Source: an uncultured Lachnospiraceae bacterium
GTDB lineage: Bacteria > Bacillota > Clostridia > Lachnospirales > Lachnospiraceae
Direction: 5' to 3'
Length of the DNA: 64,000 nucleotides
NCBI GenBank assembly: GCA_947172705.1
Contig: CAMWCA010000007.1
Location: 1 to 64,000 of the forward strand
Positions 18,172 through 26,236 of the stretch are shown piece by piece. Position numbers and translations under genes: made by a program. Below the pieces are notes generated by a model. It had not been told where the DNA came from, searched no databases, and saw only the letters and a list, made by a program, of their open reading frames with translations. Within the stretch, counting starts at the first letter, position 1. Each line of letters starts with the position of its first letter.

Positions 18172-19434
18172 TCAGTGGAGCGCAGAAATATATAACATAA
18201 CTTTAACATCAAAAATATGATCGCTGTCCGAGATTTCCATATTTCCGTGGTAGTTGTCTACCGCTCTTTTTACATTTTGTAAGCCTATGCCATGTTTTCC
18301 GGCATCCTTTTTGGTGGTCAGATACCCATTCCCCTGTTTTCGGATGCTGCCCTCATAGCTGTTTCGTATATTAATGAATAACATGCCCTTTTCGTATCTG
18401 ATAAAAACAGACAGCCATTTATCCTTTGAACTGCCTGCCGCCGATATGGCGTTTTCCAGCAGATTTCCCAATATGATATTCAGGTCAAAGGTCTGAATGT
18501 GGATTTCCTGGGGGATGTTAATTTTATACTCTACCCGTTCCAGGGTTTTTTGTGCCCTGTTCAGCATATAATTCAGAATGCTGTCTACCTCCCGGTTACC
18601 GCTGTTAGAATACTGGTTCTTATTTTCTATAAATGCCCCCATATTTTGTACGTAATCTGCAATTCCATGACAATTTTCTTTTTCCGCCATAATCGACAGC
18701 TCAATCAGATGATGCTTCAGGTCGTGGCGCAGAGCGCTTATTTTTTCTTCTGACTGTATCAATACGTCCAGTTGGTTTGCATAGCTGGCGATCTGTCTCT
18801 CAAACAGGGCATTTTCTTCTGATTTCAGGCACGCATCTAACAATGCGTTATATAAATAGAATATCAACATATTGATCAACAGAATTCCCGCGCTGACCAG
18901 TACCAGCAGCATCCGGTCGTTCAGATTATGCATCATGAGGATAAAGAGTATTGCGATACTAATGATGGGAATCAGCATCAATATATTCCAGTATGGGGGT
19001 GTAAATGCAGTTCCCTTCTTTTTTATCAGGAACCTTTCTACAATAAACTCACAAAGGCAGATCAAAAGAACCGTCACATATGCCGCAATTTCATTGTAAT
19101 CCTTCCCCACGGTATAATTTGAAAAAGAATAAACGGATAAAATATCGCAAGCCATGTTGATACCATAGATCAGAATAGACACTAATATTTTCTTTTTCTG
19201 CTCTCCTGCGTAAAGCTGTGTGAGAAGATAGATCATCAGCAGGTTAGCGGCAATGTTTGCGGGCGGAAAGTGAAACGTCAGGTAGACAGCCGTGGTCACA
19301 GCGAAAAAAGAGAAATAGAGGAAACGTTCTTTCTTTTTATCTTCTATTTGCGCAGGGAAAAAGATCGTTATAAATTTTCTGATAAGAAAGGTTCTGAATA
19401 GATTTGTGCTCAATGCCGTAATAATGTCAAACAT
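18172..19434 (-). CDS. AgrC-like sensor histidine kinase (GHKL)
   Basis: 420 residues. About six membrane segments fill residues 1-200. A coiled linker precedes the H-box SALRHDLKHHLIEL near residue 235, an N-box LGNLLENAIS near 330, and a G-box KHGIGLQNVKRA near 390. This is the peptide-sensing kinase layout of AgrC/ComD (HPK10). It starts directly after the stop of the LytTR regulator gene with no gap, so the two form a pair. No agrB or agrD-like peptide gene was found beside it. Confidence 0.85.
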   Translation of the reverse strand: MFDIITALSTNLFRTFLIRKFITIFFPAQIEDKKKERFLYFSFFAVTTAVYLTFHFPPANIAANLLMIYLLTQLYAGEQKKKILVSILIYGINMACDILSVYSFSNYTVGKDYNEIAAYVTVLLICLCEFIVERFLIKKKGTAFTPPYWNILMLIPIISIAILFILMMHNLNDRMLLVLVSAGILLINMLIFYLYNALLDACLKSEENALFERQIASYANQLDVLIQSEEKISALRHDLKHHLIELSIMAEKENCHGIADYVQNMGAFIENKNQYSNSGNREVDSILNYMLNRAQKTLERVEYKINIPQEIHIQTFDLNIILGNLLENAISAAGSSKDKWLSVFIRYEKGMLFINIRNSYEGSIRKQGNGYLTTKKDAGKHGIGLQNVKRAVDNYHGNMEISDSDHIFDVKVMLYISALH

Positions 19435-20154
19435 TTATTTCATCTTCTCCCATTGGTTTTGCATGATCTGTTCCCGTACGGATTTTCGGTAAGGCTGGCT
19501 TATGGACAATACGGCGCCGTTCCGCATTTTTACCAATTCATAGGAGCATTCCATGACATAATCTGAATTAATTAAATAGGACTGGTGGATCAGAATAAAA
19601 TTGTGGGGAACAATATGGGAAACCTCTTTCAACCGTCCGTTAAATCGTAACGTTTCCCCTTTGAGAACAATGTTGATTTTCTTGTTATCGCTGTAAAAAT
19701 AAAGAATGTCTTTATAAGGAATTTTAAAATGCGATCCCTTTGTATGGTATTCAAAAAGTTGGTTTTGCTTTTCATATAATTTAACGCTTCTGTTCATCAC
19801 ATCGTCCACAAGATCCTGCGTCAGGGGCTTGATGAGAAAATCCAACGGCTGCAGACGGAACAGATGCATCGCATAGGTGTTTTTGGAGGAAATGAAAACG
19901 ATCATGGTTTCCAGATTTTCCAGTTCCTCCCGTATGAAGCTTCCTACCTTGATCCCATTGGTACTGATCAATTCTATGTCCAGAAATAAAAGATCCGGGG
20001 GATTCCCTTTTTCCAGAAAATCGCAAAGAAGCTCTCCGGTGTACCAGACGCTTACGTCTATTTTGACCCCGTGTGTTTTTCCGTACCTATAGAGCAAGTT
20101 TTCTAATTGGGCGCAAGTTCCCTTTTCATCGTCGCAAATTCCTATACGAAACAC
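19435..20154 (-). CDS. LytTR family response regulator (AgrA-like)
   Basis: 239 residues. The N-terminal receiver domain has the acidic pocket ICDDE, the phosphoacceptor Asp in LLFLDIEL (near residue 58) and the Lys in FLIKPLT. The C-terminal LytTR DNA-binding domain runs from about residue 135 (HFKIPYKDILYFYSDNKKINIV, FILIHQSYLINSDYV). It is the first gene of the pair with the kinase. LytTR regulators bind paired direct repeats near about 21-base spacing; no such pair was assigned here. Confidence 0.85.
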   Translation of the reverse strand: MFRIGICDDEKGTCAQLENLLYRYGKTHGVKIDVSVWYTGELLCDFLEKGNPPDLLFLDIELISTNGIKVGSFIREELENLETMIVFISSKNTYAMHLFRLQPLDFLIKPLTQDLVDDVMNRSVKLYEKQNQLFEYHTKGSHFKIPYKDILYFYSDNKKINIVLKGETLRFNGRLKEVSHIVPHNFILIHQSYLINSDYVMECSYELVKMRNGAVLSISQPYRKSVREQIMQNQWEKMK

Positions 20155-20185
20155 AGCATGTCCTCCGATCTGCTTACTGCTATAT

Positions 20186-20215
20186 ATTTTATCGGCTTGT
20201 TTGCCGGTTTCTCAA
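20186..20215 (-). promoter_or_regulatory. promoter for the AgrA/AgrC-like pair
   Basis: On the minus strand TTGAGA (20210-20215) and TAAAAT (20186-20191) are separated by 18 bases. The spacer contains a small hairpin (ccggcaaacaagccg). The 5' leader would be about 25 bases. Confidence 0.45.
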
Positions 20216-20273
20216 TCCGCCTGGGATAAAAGTTGCATTGGACAAGGACAGGAATGCCTTATGGGAATATTTT

Positions 20274-21119
20274 TTATGTCGGAGAGCAGCCCTCAATATG
20301 ATTCATTTTATCCATGACTCCTGCAATAAAGACACCTAATGCAAGGAAAAACACATTCAAAAGCCCTTCCCTGTGGAATAGCGAAATACTCTCAAAAGGA
20401 ACGATCATAACCGTAGCGGCAATAATAATCCCCACGATCCCGTGAAACGCCTGGGAATAATGAGTTTCAAACAGGGAGTTCACAGCCTTTGAAAGACAGA
20501 CAATGGTAATGACGCCGCCGATCCCACCAGGAATCAATACCTCCGGCGCCATATGCCCGATCCCATCCACAAAAGGGGCATATAATCCCAGCGGCATCAA
20601 AAGAGCCGAAAAACTCATTCCCGGTGCAATAATACTCAAAGCGAGAGAAAAGCCGCAGAACAAGTACCACACAAACCCCGGCGTTATTTCCACAGACGCC
20701 ATGCGCAGCCAGATCAACAAAGCAAAAACCACAGACATAGCAGTAAACATGGAAATAAAAGCCTTTACAGACCTTCCCTGAAGCCCCGCTTCCTTCCACA
20801 AGGAAGGAAGCATACCAGCAATCAATCCCACAAAAAGACAAATAGAAGGGTCAGGATGTTCTTCCAAAAAATATGCAAGCAGGTTGGCAATTCCCATAAA
20901 TCCCACCACATACCCCACAATATAAGGAAACAGCCGTGGCGCATGACTCTTAAACCGGGCAAGGGGATTGGCAAGAAACTCCATCAAAGGCTTATACACC
21001 CCAAACACAACGCTCAAAACCCCGCCGCTAATCCCCGGCAGCACAGCCCCCAATCCAATCACAGCCCCCTGAAAAACATGAAACACAATTCGCAAAACCC
21101 TAGCGGAAACCTTTCCCAT
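20274..21119 (-). CDS. DUF368 polyprenyl-phosphate transporter (PopT-like)
   Basis: 281 residues, highly hydrophobic with about eight membrane segments. The opening FQGAVIGLGAVLPGISGG and the later FALSIIAPGMSFSALLMPLG-like repeat are characteristic of DUF368, in which the two halves are related. Family members have been shown to recycle the undecaprenyl phosphate lipid carrier across the membrane, feeding cell-wall synthesis. The start at ATG 21119 is chosen because AAGGA lies 10 bases upstream; 21125 (ATG) and 21140 (TTG) are alternatives. It is a single gene next to the second inverted-repeat element. Confidence 0.75.
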   Translation of the reverse strand: MGKVSARVLRIVFHVFQGAVIGLGAVLPGISGGVLSVVFGVYKPLMEFLANPLARFKSHAPRLFPYIVGYVVGFMGIANLLAYFLEEHPDPSICLFVGLIAGMLPSLWKEAGLQGRSVKAFISMFTAMSVVFALLIWLRMASVEITPGFVWYLFCGFSLALSIIAPGMSFSALLMPLGLYAPFVDGIGHMAPEVLIPGGIGGVITIVCLSKAVNSLFETHYSQAFHGIVGIIIAATVMIVPFESISLFHREGLLNVFFLALGVFIAGVMDKMNHIEGCSPT

Positions 21120-21239
21120 AAACATTAAATCCTTTATCAAATCTTTATAACTAAAGATATGAAATTCCCCCTTAATTTATATTCTTAAATTTTAAAAAGC
21201 TTTCATTACCACTAACATGAGAATATCTGGAAACAGCGA

Positions 21240-21556
21240 GAGTGTGGGCAGGGGATTACAGGGAAGGAGGGAGGAGGGGTGGGCAAAGGGATGGCAAAGG
21301 GCAATGGGGTTCCAGGGCTTTAGCGAGAAATTGGCAATTTCACTTACGGAATGGAGAAATCCCAGGGTGATTCCGCCATGGAGGGTGGAATCAGGAGCCA
21401 CGCGGCACGGATGCCGCCGGCTCCGACCCGTCCAGTTATCGACACCCTTTCCCATTCCGTTAGTGAAATCCAATTTCGAGATCAGCCCTGGAACCCCATT
21501 GCCCTTTGCCACCCCTTTGCCCACCCCTCCTTCCCTGTAATCCCCTGCCCACACTC
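21240..21556. repeat. long imperfect inverted-repeat element, copy 2
   Basis: Left arm 21240-21354 pairs with right arm 21452-21556 over more than 100 bases with very few mismatches and one indel of about 7 bases. Inner ends (caatttcacttacggaatgg / ccattccgttagtgaaat) and the core hairpin (gcggcacggatgccgc within ggagcc/ggctcc, 21394-21424) match the copy at 2667-2977 in reverse orientation. The outer arms do not match copy 1. The rest of the gap 21120-21780 holds the sigma-28 promoter and leader of the next gene. The element lies between two divergent genes, so it is not a simple terminator. Confidence 0.85.
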
Positions 21557-21590
21557 CCACCCCCTCCCAACTAAATTTTCCCCACCCCTC

Positions 21591-21617
21591 TAAACTAATT
21601 AAACTCTTTGCCGATAA
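21591..21617 (+). promoter_or_regulatory. sigma-28 (sigma-D/FliA) promoter
   Basis: TAAA (21591-21594), 15 bases, then GCCGATAA (21610-21617) matches the consensus of flagellar sigma factors exactly at both boxes and in spacing. It faces the calcium-binding protein gene at 21781 and would start transcription near 21624. This places that gene in a motility regulon (inference from established consensus). Confidence 0.75.
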
Positions 21618-21622
21618 ATATA

Positions 21623-21653
21623 TTGCAGGCATTACCGGCCATAATACCTGCAA
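21623..21653 (+). promoter_or_regulatory. 5'-terminal stem-loop in leader of the calcium-binding protein gene
   Basis: ttgcaggcatta pairs with taatacctgcaa with one mismatch around a 7-base loop. It would lie right at the predicted transcript start, a position where hairpins protect mRNAs from decay. The rest of the roughly 155-base leader has no structure I can name; it ends in a T-rich stretch and AAGGAGGAAG before the ATG. Confidence 0.5.
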
Positions 21654-21780
21654 AATATCGTTGATTAAGTCGCCACGGATGGTATACCTTAGGGAAACGG
21701 ACAGCCCTTTTGTATATCATTTTTGTTTTTTTCAACCAAGGAGGGGAGAATAAAGCAAGGGACGAAAAGAAGGAGGAAGA

Positions 21781-22932
21781 ATGCGAGTAAATTCCAGCGC
21801 AATTGGAATGGAGTCCAACAGAAGATACTCTTCCTTTACAGGAAGGGCAACGAGAGTTACGATCAGTAACAGCAGGCAGAAGCTGACGGATGGAACCGGT
21901 TTTTTGTCTGGAAATGCACTGAACTCCGGTGTGAATGGTGGGAAAAAGCAGACAGCTTTAAGGTCAAGCTTTGACGAACTGCGTTCCAGGAAAAATGCCC
22001 TTACATCCGGAAACATTCGCAGTGCAGATGCCGCAAGCGCGCATGAACAGTTTATGGAGATCAGGCAGCAGTGCCTTAATTTCCTGATGGCAATACTTTT
22101 CCCACAGAGAAGAAGAGACATGAGCTGGGGAGAAGACATGGGCGAGGGTACAGCTTCCACAGAGGAAGCGGTGCAGTCCCAGGCAGGTGTGGGTACGAAA
22201 ACGCTTACCTTCAACACCCAGTATTACCATGAGGAAACGGAGACCACCGGATTTTCAACTACCGGAACGGTTAAATGTGCAGACGGCAGAGAAATTAATT
22301 TTAATCTGAATCTGGAGATGAGCCGCAGCTTTCAGGAATATTATGAAGAAAGCGTAAGCTATACCCAGAAGGCAATGTGCGATCCTTTGGTGATCAATCT
22401 GGATGGAAACATAGCGGATCTCTCAGATCAGACATTCCTGTTTGATTTAGACGGTGACGGACAGGAGGAGGAAATCAACCGTCTTGCCGCTGGCAGCGGT
22501 TTTCTTGCCCTGGATAAAAACGGAGACGGAATCATCAATGATGGTTCGGAGCTTTTCGGAACGAAATCGGGCAATGGGTTTGCAGATCTTGCCGCCTATG
22601 ATACGGATCATAACGGTTTCATAGACGAAGGGGACGAGATCTGGAATAAACTGAAAATCTGGGTTACGGATGAGAATGGCAATCAAAAGCTTTATTCCCT
22701 GGCGGAAAAAGGAGTTGGCGCCATCTGTCTGCAAAATGCCTCTACCAATTATGCCATTAAGGATGAGGATAATCAGACAAAAGGAATGATCCGCAAAACG
22801 GGCGTCTTCCTGTATGAGAATGGAACGGCAGGGAGCGTACAGCATGTGGATCTGGCAATCCATAACCAACAGGAGCAGGTAAGACAAAAGCAGAGCAGAT
22901 ATGCTCAGTGGGCTTACGATATGGCAATGTAA
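21781..22932 (+). CDS. RTX-like calcium-binding protein, putatively flagella-associated
   Basis: 383 residues. No Sec signal; the N-terminus is Ser/Arg-rich and unstructured (SSAIGMESNRRYSS). Residues about 200-310 contain acidic turns like those in RTX/FrpC-type proteins: FLFDLDGDGQEEE, FLALDKNGDGIINDGSELFG, YDTDHNGFIDEGDEIW, then KLKIWVTDENG. Each can bind calcium EF-hand fashion. The promoter is sigma-28 type, so expression should follow motility genes; a leaderless N-terminus would fit export by the flagellar apparatus (inference). AAGGAGGAAG precedes the ATG closely. No known homologue is named with certainty. Confidence 0.7.
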   Translation: MRVNSSAIGMESNRRYSSFTGRATRVTISNSRQKLTDGTGFLSGNALNSGVNGGKKQTALRSSFDELRSRKNALTSGNIRSADAASAHEQFMEIRQQCLNFLMAILFPQRRRDMSWGEDMGEGTASTEEAVQSQAGVGTKTLTFNTQYYHEETETTGFSTTGTVKCADGREINFNLNLEMSRSFQEYYEESVSYTQKAMCDPLVINLDGNIADLSDQTFLFDLDGDGQEEEINRLAAGSGFLALDKNGDGIINDGSELFGTKSGNGFADLAAYDTDHNGFIDEGDEIWNKLKIWVTDENGNQKLYSLAEKGVGAICLQNASTNYAIKDEDNQTKGMIRKTGVFLYENGTAGSVQHVDLAIHNQQEQVRQKQSRYAQWAYDMAM

Positions 22933-22993
22933 CAAGTGATATAAAAGGTATAAAGAAGACACTTTCCCGCATAAAATAGGCTGGAGGTGTTTT

Positions 22994-23998
22994 ATGAAAA
23001 AACTTAGAGTATTTCCAACTGTCAAAATAAAAGGAATCGTACCAGGAAGCTTTCCCAAGCATCTTGGTACGGTTCTTTTATTTTTGCTTTTGTTTCCTTA
23101 TTTGATCACTTTCTTCTTTGGCAATTTGAAGGAAGGGCATCATGAACTGCCTCTGGAGGAGGAACTGAAGGAAGGAAGATTTTATGTCAGCAATATCACG
23201 GCAGTGGGAGTGGAAAGAATTCCCCTGGAGCATTATGTGGCGGATAAGCTTGCCAGATGCATTGATAACAGCTATGAGATGGAGACCCTGAAAGCTCAGG
23301 CAGTTCTTTTGCGCTCCAGTCTTTTGATGTCGGTGTGGGAGGAGGACTGCGAATATCCTGTGAGAGAAATAAAGGTGGAGGATGAGGACTATGGGGAGAT
23401 GGGAATTTCTGAAAGAATATATGAAGCGGTGGCATTGACGGCAGGAATCTATCTTGCCTGTGAAAATTGTCCTGTTAACGGCTCTTATTTTGCCCTTAGC
23501 AATGGCGCCAGCAGAAACGGAGAGGAATTACTTTTAACGGAATTTCCTTATCTGAAAAGCGTACCCTGCAGCAGAGATATTTTTTCCCCGGCGTATGGAG
23601 GAAGGGTTCTCTATGAAGAGGCGGTGTTTGCAAGACTCTGGGAGCAGACTCTTGCGGTGCAGACCACAGAGGAGGAAATTATGGAAAATCAAAAGGCAGC
23701 TGTGGAAGAGAGTATAGATGGGATGAAGCTTTACCGGGACAGTGCCGGTTATGTGCTGTATTTGGAATGGAAAGGGAAATTTATATCTGGCGAGCAGTTC
23801 AGGGAAGCCTTCCACATTCCCTCGTCCAGTTTGCATTTGACAAAGGAGGAAAAAGAAATTGTCATCACATCGGAGGGAATTGGACATGGGCTTGGTATGA
23901 GCCAGTATGGAGCCAATGAAATGGCAAAGGAAGGGGAGGATTACATAGCGATACTGAATTATTTTTTTCAAAATGTAACATTTAGAAAATTTGAATAA
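22994..23998 (+). CDS. spoIID: SpoIID/LytB-type lytic transglycosylase
   Basis: 334 residues. An N-terminal membrane anchor (LGTVLLFLLLFPYLITFFFG) is followed by a SpoIID domain with IPLEHYVADKLA near residue 75, LKAQAVLLRSSLL near 98 and the C-terminal HGLGMSQYGANEMAKEG. In sporulating cells SpoIID cleaves peptidoglycan glycan strands during engulfment, acting with SpoIIM and SpoIIP from the mother-cell side. GGAGGTG lies before the ATG. The following SpoIIQ-like gene supports the sporulation role rather than a LytB-like amidase enhancer. Confidence 0.8.
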   Translation: MKKLRVFPTVKIKGIVPGSFPKHLGTVLLFLLLFPYLITFFFGNLKEGHHELPLEEELKEGRFYVSNITAVGVERIPLEHYVADKLARCIDNSYEMETLKAQAVLLRSSLLMSVWEEDCEYPVREIKVEDEDYGEMGISERIYEAVALTAGIYLACENCPVNGSYFALSNGASRNGEELLLTEFPYLKSVPCSRDIFSPAYGGRVLYEEAVFARLWEQTLAVQTTEEEIMENQKAAVEESIDGMKLYRDSAGYVLYLEWKGKFISGEQFREAFHIPSSSLHLTKEEKEIVITSEGIGHGLGMSQYGANEMAKEGEDYIAILNYFFQNVTFRKFE

Positions 23999-24118
23999 AG
24001 AAGGAAAAAGGGGCAAAACTAACCATAAGAACAATTCATGCTCATGCATGTGTTCCTGCGCATGTTCCCATATATGTGTATATATGGCAGGAAGCAATAG
24101 GAAGGAATGGAGGAAAAG

Positions 24119-24976
24119 ATGAGAAGAAGTAGAAGAAGAGGCTATGTAAAGGAAAGAATTCTTATGGTTGCCTCAGCCGTATTGGTTTTAGGTTCCCTGA
24201 CCGCTACAGGATTGTGGCTGGGAAGAGATAAAGGCAATCAGGATGAGGGATATGTGGTAGACTTAAGCGCAATCGAGAATAATACGGCGGAAGGATTTGC
24301 CGATGGAACAGGGACAAGCATGGGGGAGAGTGTGACCCAGCAGGCGGTTCCCGCGGATGATCTTGACTATGATCCCTATTATCAGGAAACAAACTCTCAA
24401 AAGGTAGAAAATCCGGATCAGTCGGAAAGCGAAAGCATGTCGGAGGGAGCGGAGCAAAGCAGCGCTGAAAAGAAACAGGAAGAGAAGAAGGAGGAGCCAG
24501 TGGCGGAAGAGCCGGCAGAAAATACCACGGCATTGTCCACGGCAATGCAGCCGGCGCTTACTTTTAGCGATTCTGATTCTCTGGTATGGCCCATTGTGGG
24601 AAATATATTGGTAAATTACAGCATGGACAAAACCGTTTATTTTCCCACCCTCCAGCAGTATAAGTATAATCCCGCGATCGTTATTCAGGCAAGCGAAGGG
24701 GATCTGATCACATCAGTGTCGGCAGGAAAGGTAATATCTGTGTTTGAGGATCGTGAAATCGGAAATGGAATTACCATGGAGCTGGGAGGCGGCTATGAAG
24801 CCACCTATGGTCAGCTTGCCAATATTCTTGTGTCAGAGGGAAGCTATGTGGCGGCTGGAGATGTGATCGCAGAGGTGGCAGCGCCAACCAAGTATTACAG
24901 TGTGGAAGGTACAAACGTCTACTTTAAGCTGACAAAGGACGGAGAACCCGTAAACCCGCTGTCCAAGTTAAATTAG
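24119..24976 (+). CDS. spoIIQ: SpoIIQ-like protein with degenerate LytM/M23 domain
   Basis: 285 residues. A basic N-terminus and single membrane segment (ILMVASAVLVLGSLTATGLWLG) lead to an acidic linker rich in Glu/Ser, then a LytM-fold domain (residues about 160-285). The fold is recognisable (VWPIVGNILVNYSMD, GGGYEATYGQL, EGSYVAAGDVIAEV), but the zinc ligands are absent: the usual HxGxD site reads YKYNPAIVI and the usual HxH site reads TNVYFKL. It should therefore be structural, as SpoIIQ is in the SpoIIQ-SpoIIIAH channel. ATG 24119 has GGAGG five bases upstream; 24107 is the alternative. Adjacent to spoIID, as in other clostridia. Confidence 0.7.
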   Translation: MRRSRRRGYVKERILMVASAVLVLGSLTATGLWLGRDKGNQDEGYVVDLSAIENNTAEGFADGTGTSMGESVTQQAVPADDLDYDPYYQETNSQKVENPDQSESESMSEGAEQSSAEKKQEEKKEEPVAEEPAENTTALSTAMQPALTFSDSDSLVWPIVGNILVNYSMDKTVYFPTLQQYKYNPAIVIQASEGDLITSVSAGKVISVFEDREIGNGITMELGGGYEATYGQLANILVSEGSYVAAGDVIAEVAAPTKYYSVEGTNVYFKLTKDGEPVNPLSKLN

Positions 24977-24994
24977 AAGTGAAAGGATCGGAAA

Positions 24995-26197
24995 ATGTTA
25001 TATATTATCGGCGGCAAAATTTTGACCATGGCAGGGAAAAGCTGGGATAAAGGATATATATGCATTGAAGACGGTAAGATAAAGGAATTGGGGCCAATGA
25101 AAGAAGGAGCCCCTTTTCCTTTGCCGGAAGGGGACAAAGTGAAGGTGATCAATGCCCTGGGATGCCTGGTTATGCCGGGGCTGATAGAGGCTCACTGCCA
25201 CATGGGCATTACAGAGGAAAAGAAAGGGATGGAAGGAGATGATTGCAATGAGACGGTAAATCCCATTACGCCTTATCTCCGTGCCATAGATGCCATCAAT
25301 CCCATTGACGCAGCGTTTCAGGACGCCCTTCGGGCGGGAATTACCTCTGCGATGATCGGACCGGGCAGCGCCAATGTGGTAGGAGGAAGTTTTTCCTTTG
25401 TAAAAACCTGGGGGAGAAGCATCGACGAAATGGCGGTGCTTTCACCGGCGGCAATGAAGGTTGCTTTTGGAGAAAATCCCAAGGTAAATTATTCGGGGCA
25501 GGGGAAATCCCCGGCAACCAGAATGGCAATTGCTGCAATGCTCCGGGAGGAGCTTTTTAAGGCACAGCGGTATTATGAAAAGAAATGTGCCGGTATGAAG
25601 CGCCAGGAGGAAGATTTTCGGTATGAATGCTGGATACCGGTGTTTGAAGGGAAGATTCCCCTGAAAGCCCATGTGCATCGTGCCGATGATATTCAGACAG
25701 CGATCCGCATTGCCAGGGAATTTCATCTGGATATGACTCTGGATCACTGCAGCGAAGGGCATTTAATTGCAGGGCAGGTAAAAAGTTCCGGTTTTCCGGC
25801 AATCATAGGACCGGATCTGTCAAGCCGCAGTAAAATAGAGGTGCAGAACATGGCGTTTAAGACCGTAGGTATCCTGAACAGAGAGGGAGTGAAAACGGCG
25901 ATCACAACGGATCATCCTGTATCCCTGATCCAGTCTCTGCCCATCTGTGCCGGGCTTGCAATAAAATCGGGAATGGATGAAATGGAGGCGTTAAAGTCGA
26001 TTACCATTAATCCCGCAGAGATTTGCAGGGTGGCGGACAGGGTAGGTTCCCTTGAGGTGGGGAAGGATGCGGATATTGCAATCTATGATGATCTGCCGAT
26101 CCGGGTGTTGACACGGACCAGATGCACGCTGATTGAAGGAAAAATTGTTTACGCAGACGAAACCTTTCCTTTACCCACAGGTGAAAAAAATGTATAA
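24995..26197 (+). CDS. amidohydrolase-superfamily enzyme (imidazolonepropionase-like)
   Basis: 400 residues with the metal-dependent amidohydrolase pattern: HCH in LIEAHCHMGITEE near residue 66, later histidines in KAHVHRADD (near 225) and LDHCSEGHL (near 250), and the catalytic Asp in AITTDHPVS (near 307). The beta-rich ends form the small composite domain (MLYIIGGKILTMAG at the start, ADIAIYDDLPIRVL near the end). The substrate is unknown. It starts 18 bases after the SpoIIQ-like gene, so it may be co-transcribed with it, but its reaction has no evident link to sporulation. Confidence 0.8.
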   Translation: MLYIIGGKILTMAGKSWDKGYICIEDGKIKELGPMKEGAPFPLPEGDKVKVINALGCLVMPGLIEAHCHMGITEEKKGMEGDDCNETVNPITPYLRAIDAINPIDAAFQDALRAGITSAMIGPGSANVVGGSFSFVKTWGRSIDEMAVLSPAAMKVAFGENPKVNYSGQGKSPATRMAIAAMLREELFKAQRYYEKKCAGMKRQEEDFRYECWIPVFEGKIPLKAHVHRADDIQTAIRIAREFHLDMTLDHCSEGHLIAGQVKSSGFPAIIGPDLSSRSKIEVQNMAFKTVGILNREGVKTAITTDHPVSLIQSLPICAGLAIKSGMDEMEALKSITINPAEICRVADRVGSLEVGKDADIAIYDDLPIRVLTRTRCTLIEGKIVYADETFPLPTGEKNV

Positions 26198-26236
26198 TAA
26201 ACGATGATAGTATGACAACGTGCAGGAGGGATGGAA

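Noticed and set aside
20184-20198. GCCGATAA on the minus strand upstream of the AgrA-like gene, as a second sigma-28 site
   Set aside because: The -35 position reads TTGA rather than TAAA, and an ordinary sigma-A promoter overlaps; an 8-mer match is expected by chance in a window this size.
21192-21653. ORFs on both strands across inverted-repeat copy 2
   Set aside because: They arise from the palindromic arms, which read alike on both strands; no ribosome site and no protein motif.
21660-21780. Riboswitch in the leader of the calcium-binding protein gene
   Set aside because: The segment gggaaacggacagccc looked structured but did not fit any riboswitch consensus I know.
22950-22977. ATA-N17-CATAAAAT resembling a sigma-E promoter for spoIID
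   Set aside because: The predicted transcript start would fall on the ribosome site just before the ATG, which is too tight to be convincing.
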